In this document: in pieces, positions 60,291 to 64,000 of the stretch | Numbering within the stretch: the first letter of the stretch is position 1 | Layout: each line of letters starts with the position of its first letter | Origin: Hydractinia symbiolongicarpus | Lineage: Eukaryota > Cnidaria > Hydrozoa > Anthoathecata > Hydractiniidae | Direction: 5' to 3' | NCBI RefSeq assembly: GCF_029227915.1 | Contig: NC_079877.1 | Span: 22,965,851-23,029,850 of the forward strand | Length of the DNA stretch: 64,000 bases | The notes under the pieces: generated by a model | The model's input: the letters and a program-made list of their open reading frames with translations, nothing else | What the model was told of the DNA's origin: nothing | The model's database searches: none | Made by a program: the position numbers and the translations under genes

Positions 60291-61771
60291 CTTGTTTAAT
60301 TATTTTGTGTGTTTTTATCTATGGACTATGGTATTGATCGTTGACCATTCCAATAAAGAGAAATATATTCCATTGTATTTTAATTTTAGCTGCTTGTTAG
60401 GGCTAATGTGTAAAAATACTAAATTATAAATAATCAAGCACTCACAAAGATGTAAACAAAACTGGTATTTGCAACAGACTGTTTTATATTTTGGATCTAG
60501 TGTGTTATCGTTGTCGTCTGCAAAGTTTTAGGTGAAAATTTATCTTTTTTTTATGTGAAAAACATCAATTTCTTATACATATCTGCGAATATTTTTAATA
60601 TGCAGTACTTATCGCATAGTGCTGAGAAAAGTATCAGTATTTATGATTGACTGTTAGTTTGTTTCGTAACGTAAAGTAATGACCGACAAGTTCTCGTTTT
60701 CCAAGAAAGCCATAACTTTACACAGCGAGTGATTATAACCAAGCAGGAAAAAATATCAGCTTTTTACGCAATTTCAGCCAATCAGAGAAAAAATATCAGC
60801 GTTTTGCACTGTAGAATTTAAAAAATAAGTAAAAATTGCACTCGCTTCTCGGTAGAAAACAAAAATATAGCATTTATTCCGTATAGATTAGCCAATTACA
60901 GTGCGAGAAAAACTCTAACTATATGATAACAAAACATTAGTCTTTGTTGGAATTTTTCTTGTCATGGTAGCTGTAACATGTAAAATTGATTTAAAGTAAG
61001 AACATTTTTATGGAGCAGACCAAGCCAGTCGGTCTGTTCTTCAGAATCAACACAGTCATCATGAAATTTAATTCAGCAACCGTGCTGCAGCGCAGTTCAC
61101 TTCTTCTTTAAAAGGGGGTTTTCACGAAGTTAATTGAAAAAAATACATAGAGCTTCCATAACATCTGCCCTCATATTATTGCATTGGTACGTAGATTTGT
61201 CGCCTGTAAAAGGCCTGCGTGTTCTGCGAAGTAGACAGGATTTTCATTTTCCTTATCAGCAGAGCTAGTCTGCTTCGTGATTCGCTAATCGTGTGTCGCA
61301 TTGTTTAATAAAGAAAGTTATAGACATTTTTCGGAAAAATCAGATCAGTCATGTTTGCTTTACGCTTATATAATCCTTATATAATCTTATATAATTTATA
61401 ATTACACAATGTGATTTTCCCCATCAATTTCTGCATAGTTTCAAATGTTATTAGAAAATACTTTTCTCAGTTTTGCACCAACCGTCGCAAAAAAGTGTAT
61501 ATAATACTTATAATACAATATTTACATTACGCCCTTTTACATTTTTAGAGAGGTTTTAAGGCGTTTTCTAATTCTCATTGGGGCATCAAATTCACCAAGC
61601 ATTGAAAGCTGACAATCCGAAATCTTCAACCAGCAGGGCTTTTCTGCTTTAAACAAATTAGGAATGAGATCGTTAACTTAGAATGTTAATTTTAAATTAT
61701 TTTTTTTGTGTGTGCTTTTGGTTTTATTATACCGAATATGTATAATCTTTTCTTTTTATTTTTCCACAACG
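60291..61771. other. Intergenic stretch downstream of GPCR 3
   Basis: A minus-strand AATAAA signal at 61760-61755 lies 12 bases after the stop codon of the GPCR at 61772. AAAAAATATCAGC followed by TTTT and ACGCAATTTCAGCCAATCAG occurs as a short direct repeat near 60750-60805. Nothing coding is seen. Confidence 0.35.
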
Positions 61772-62665
61772 TCATTTTTCAACATGACCTTTTGTACATG
61801 TTAACAGTTTCAAAACTTCTTTCCTTACCATCCTTGTTCTCAATCCATAAATATACGTGTCCCATAAGGTATTCGAAAAAGCTATTAATATAAGCCAACG
61901 ATTTATAAATGTATCCACAACTGCAGAAGAAAAAATTATTTGATTTAAATTGCTCACAAGTCCCAGAGCATTGCAAGAAAAGAAAACGATAATGATTTGA
62001 AGAGCAACCTTGGCTGACTTCTTTTTTTGTTCACTGCACCTGTTTTTGTTCTGATGGATGTAGGAGTGGATTCTCTTTTGACAATATACCAGTATAACAA
62101 ATGTCACAATTCCAAAAACATTCATGATCGATTTAAGTTGCCTTGGATCTGCTGAAAAGACTGATAAGGCAAGCAAAGGTAACCATATAATAATTTGAAT
62201 TTTCATAAGCACCTTTTTCCGTTTCCACCTTTGATAAACAAAGGGCTTAAAAACAGCCAAGTATAGTTCTACTGTAATAAAGTTGACTGCTATGAACCCT
62301 ATCGTTGTAAAGTCCACTCCTATAATTGTCCATACTGTTATTAGATAACATGCAGGTACGTTCGTGATGAAGCTTTTTAGCAGATAGCAAAAAACAGGCA
62401 ACATCGATAGTCCGTAACACATATCAATCAAGGAGAGTAAAATGTATAAATCATTCTTTGATTTCCTCAACACTTTGTTTTTCCACACTGCCATAATGTA
62501 ACTGGCATTTAAAATTATTGTAAATGCGCTTAGTAAAATCGTTACTCCGCATAAAATGATCAGATTTATTCTTCCTGGTTGTGTTAATAGAAAATTAATA
62601 TCATAACTTTCACACCAAATGTTATTTCTACTTGTGGTGTTATTTGTTTCATTGATGGTTGCCAT
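61772..62665 (-). CDS. Divergent class A GPCR, intronless, tandem paralogue
   Basis: A single-exon frame of 297 residues runs from the ATG at 62665, the same length as the receptor at 58070-58963 and co-linear with it throughout. TM1 LIILCGVTILLSAFTIILNA and TM2 DLYILLSLIDMCYGLSMLP are nearly identical to the paralogue. The DRY position is ELY followed by LAVFKPF; TM7 ends LWDTYIYGLRTR. The N-terminus carries NET, NNT glycosylation sites and IWCESYD. Differences concentrate in the N-terminus, loop 2, TM4 and the C-tail, which fits divergence of the ligand site. No stops or indels break the frame. The close paralogy and shared strand point to an expanding local family. Confidence 0.88.
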   Translation of the reverse strand: MATINETNNTTSRNNIWCESYDINFLLTQPGRINLIILCGVTILLSAFTIILNASYIMAVWKNKVLRKSKNDLYILLSLIDMCYGLSMLPVFCYLLKSFITNVPACYLITVWTIIGVDFTTIGFIAVNFITVELYLAVFKPFVYQRWKRKKVLMKIQIIIWLPLLALSVFSADPRQLKSIMNVFGIVTFVILVYCQKRIHSYIHQNKNRCSEQKKKSAKVALQIIIVFFSCNALGLVSNLNQIIFSSAVVDTFINRWLILIAFSNTLWDTYIYGLRTRMVRKEVLKLLTCTKGHVEK

Positions 62666-64000
62666 TTTTTGTATCCTGGAAAAGGTCCCTTCAAGCTGCT
62701 TTTAAGGCAAATGGAACCAAGTGGTTTTTCAAGTTCCGTGTTGTCGATAAAACGGAATAGTTATAATAAATAGCAATAACGTTTAAAAAAACCTATTGCA
62801 AAACATTTCAATCACATTTGTTGTTCTTTGTTTTATTGAATTTCATTTTTTATTTTGTTAGTTTTATTTTTACTTCCAGTTTTTCAATATCTATTTTTCT
62901 ATTTGAATGTCTTGTGTAACATTCTTTTTTTTATTGATATCATTGTTGTTTCCTCTTTCTTGTTATGAAGTGATTTCATCATTTTATCACTTGGTGAGGT
63001 TGAGCAGTCTCAGAAAAACATTTCTGCAATAAAAACTCTCCCTCCTTTCCCTCTCTCTTGCACCAACTAACGCAAAATTTCTAATCTTACACCAATTGCT
63101 TTAGATGCAACTTGTGGAATGTAAAACGAATACACAGAAATTAATACCGGAAAAATTATCATAAAATCTATTTCTTCGAGTCAATCCAGCTGGCATGAGA
63201 GGTAATCCTTTTAACTTTTTCGTCAATGTACATGTCACAGACCATGGTTTTCAACAAGCTTTAACTTTTGTGTTTTTTTAAATTATTAAAAACACTAATT
63301 GATGAAGGAAGTGATAATACACTTTTCAATACACCGCGTTTTTGCTTAGTTACAATATATGTTCAGGGAATTTTCTATTCTCAGAAATATTTCTTTTTTT
63401 ATAGGCTTTTACCAACCTTAATACAGGTCTCCCAAGATTAATTTCTTTTGTGTGCCAAAGCTGTTTCTTCAGTTAATTATGAAGCATTGTAAGTGCCTTA
63501 AACTTAATAAATTTTCAAATTTTCAAATCCTTTTGGATATAAGCAACTTTTGCACTGATTATTAAATTATTTTCGACGTCTTATAAAAAGTTGAAACGAG
63601 ATTTGAAAAGGTTTCAAATTTACAAATGTCAGACAAAAGTGACAAAACTTTCCTTAGGTGACGAAAGTTTAGTCTAACAAAAAATTAATGTCAGTCTACA
63701 ATTAAAAAAATTGAATAAACTTAAAGTAACAAAAAAAAAGTTCAAGAGATTTTTAAAAAGACACGGCATTTTAGATTTATGCGAGTACAACAAATATAAC
63801 AAAAGAGCAGACATATTAGTGTCACTTTTGTAATGTGGTTTTCAACCTTTCCCAAAACCGTGATTGCATTGGTTAGACCTTCTGTCATTTCTACACTATC
63901 GAATCCATTTATTATTATACAGATGTTTCTATAGATCATTAACTAAAGGTACTTGCAATGGTTCCAAGTGAGATAATTTTGATGTCTGCTGGATCAATTC
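62666..64000. other. Upstream region of GPCR 3, no further gene seen
   Basis: It should contain the promoter of the GPCR at 61772-62665. It is pyrimidine-rich near 62930-63060 (CTCTCCCTCCTTTCCCTCTC). The minus-strand ORF at 63742-63939 lacks domain features. Confidence 0.35.

Overview
This window reads as AT-rich, intron-rich invertebrate nuclear DNA. Its genes are split by consensus GT-AG introns, lie far apart, and are surrounded by decayed DNA transposons, MITEs, Helitrons and tRNA-derived SINEs. A secreted PAN-EGF protein, an M13 endopeptidase and a cluster of intronless divergent class A GPCRs together suggest a cnidarian, perhaps a hydrozoan. That placement is an inference from gene content and style. 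No marker gene proves it, and no bacterial or organellar DNA is seen.

Layout. 0.4-3.1 kb (+): five-exon gene for a secreted PAN/apple plus EGF protein with one apparent frameshift. 5.0-6.5 kb: transposon-like element with 57-bp inverted ends around an unrecognised ORF. 7-22 kb: mostly repeats (a 1.7-kb interrupted inverted repeat, a pogo-type MITE, minisatellites), plus a terminal coding exon at 15.0-15.2 kb (-) and a broken paralogue at 13.2 kb. 23.1-26.3 kb (-): an ankyrin-like ORF with a one-base frameshift, a 128-bp satellite array, and an ORF with a complete zinc-deaminase signature that resembles polymorphic-toxin-type deaminases. 28.0-29.25 kb (+): a 5'-truncated pogo/Tigger transposase. 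30-36 kb: hairpins, GC-rich repeats, MITEs and a duplicated 300-bp repeat.

39.0-47.15 kb (+): a complete 13-exon M13 (neprilysin/ECE) metalloprotease gene whose exons join in frame into 735 residues with all catalytic motifs. Its introns hold several Helitron-type elements and a foldback element. 47.8-49.2 kb: a SINE with a (TTAC)n tail and a non-autonomous Helitron. 49.6-62.7 kb (-): three intronless GPCRs on one strand (two are close tandem paralogues). Between them lies a small multi-exon gene for an 81-residue, two-helix membrane protein that only emerges when four short exons are joined.

The genes share no obvious pathway. M13 ectopeptidases process peptides at the cell surface and the GPCRs may sense peptides or small molecules, but adjacency in an animal genome is weak evidence of linked function. 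The most unusual locus is the ankyrin-like plus deaminase-like pair at 23-26 kb.
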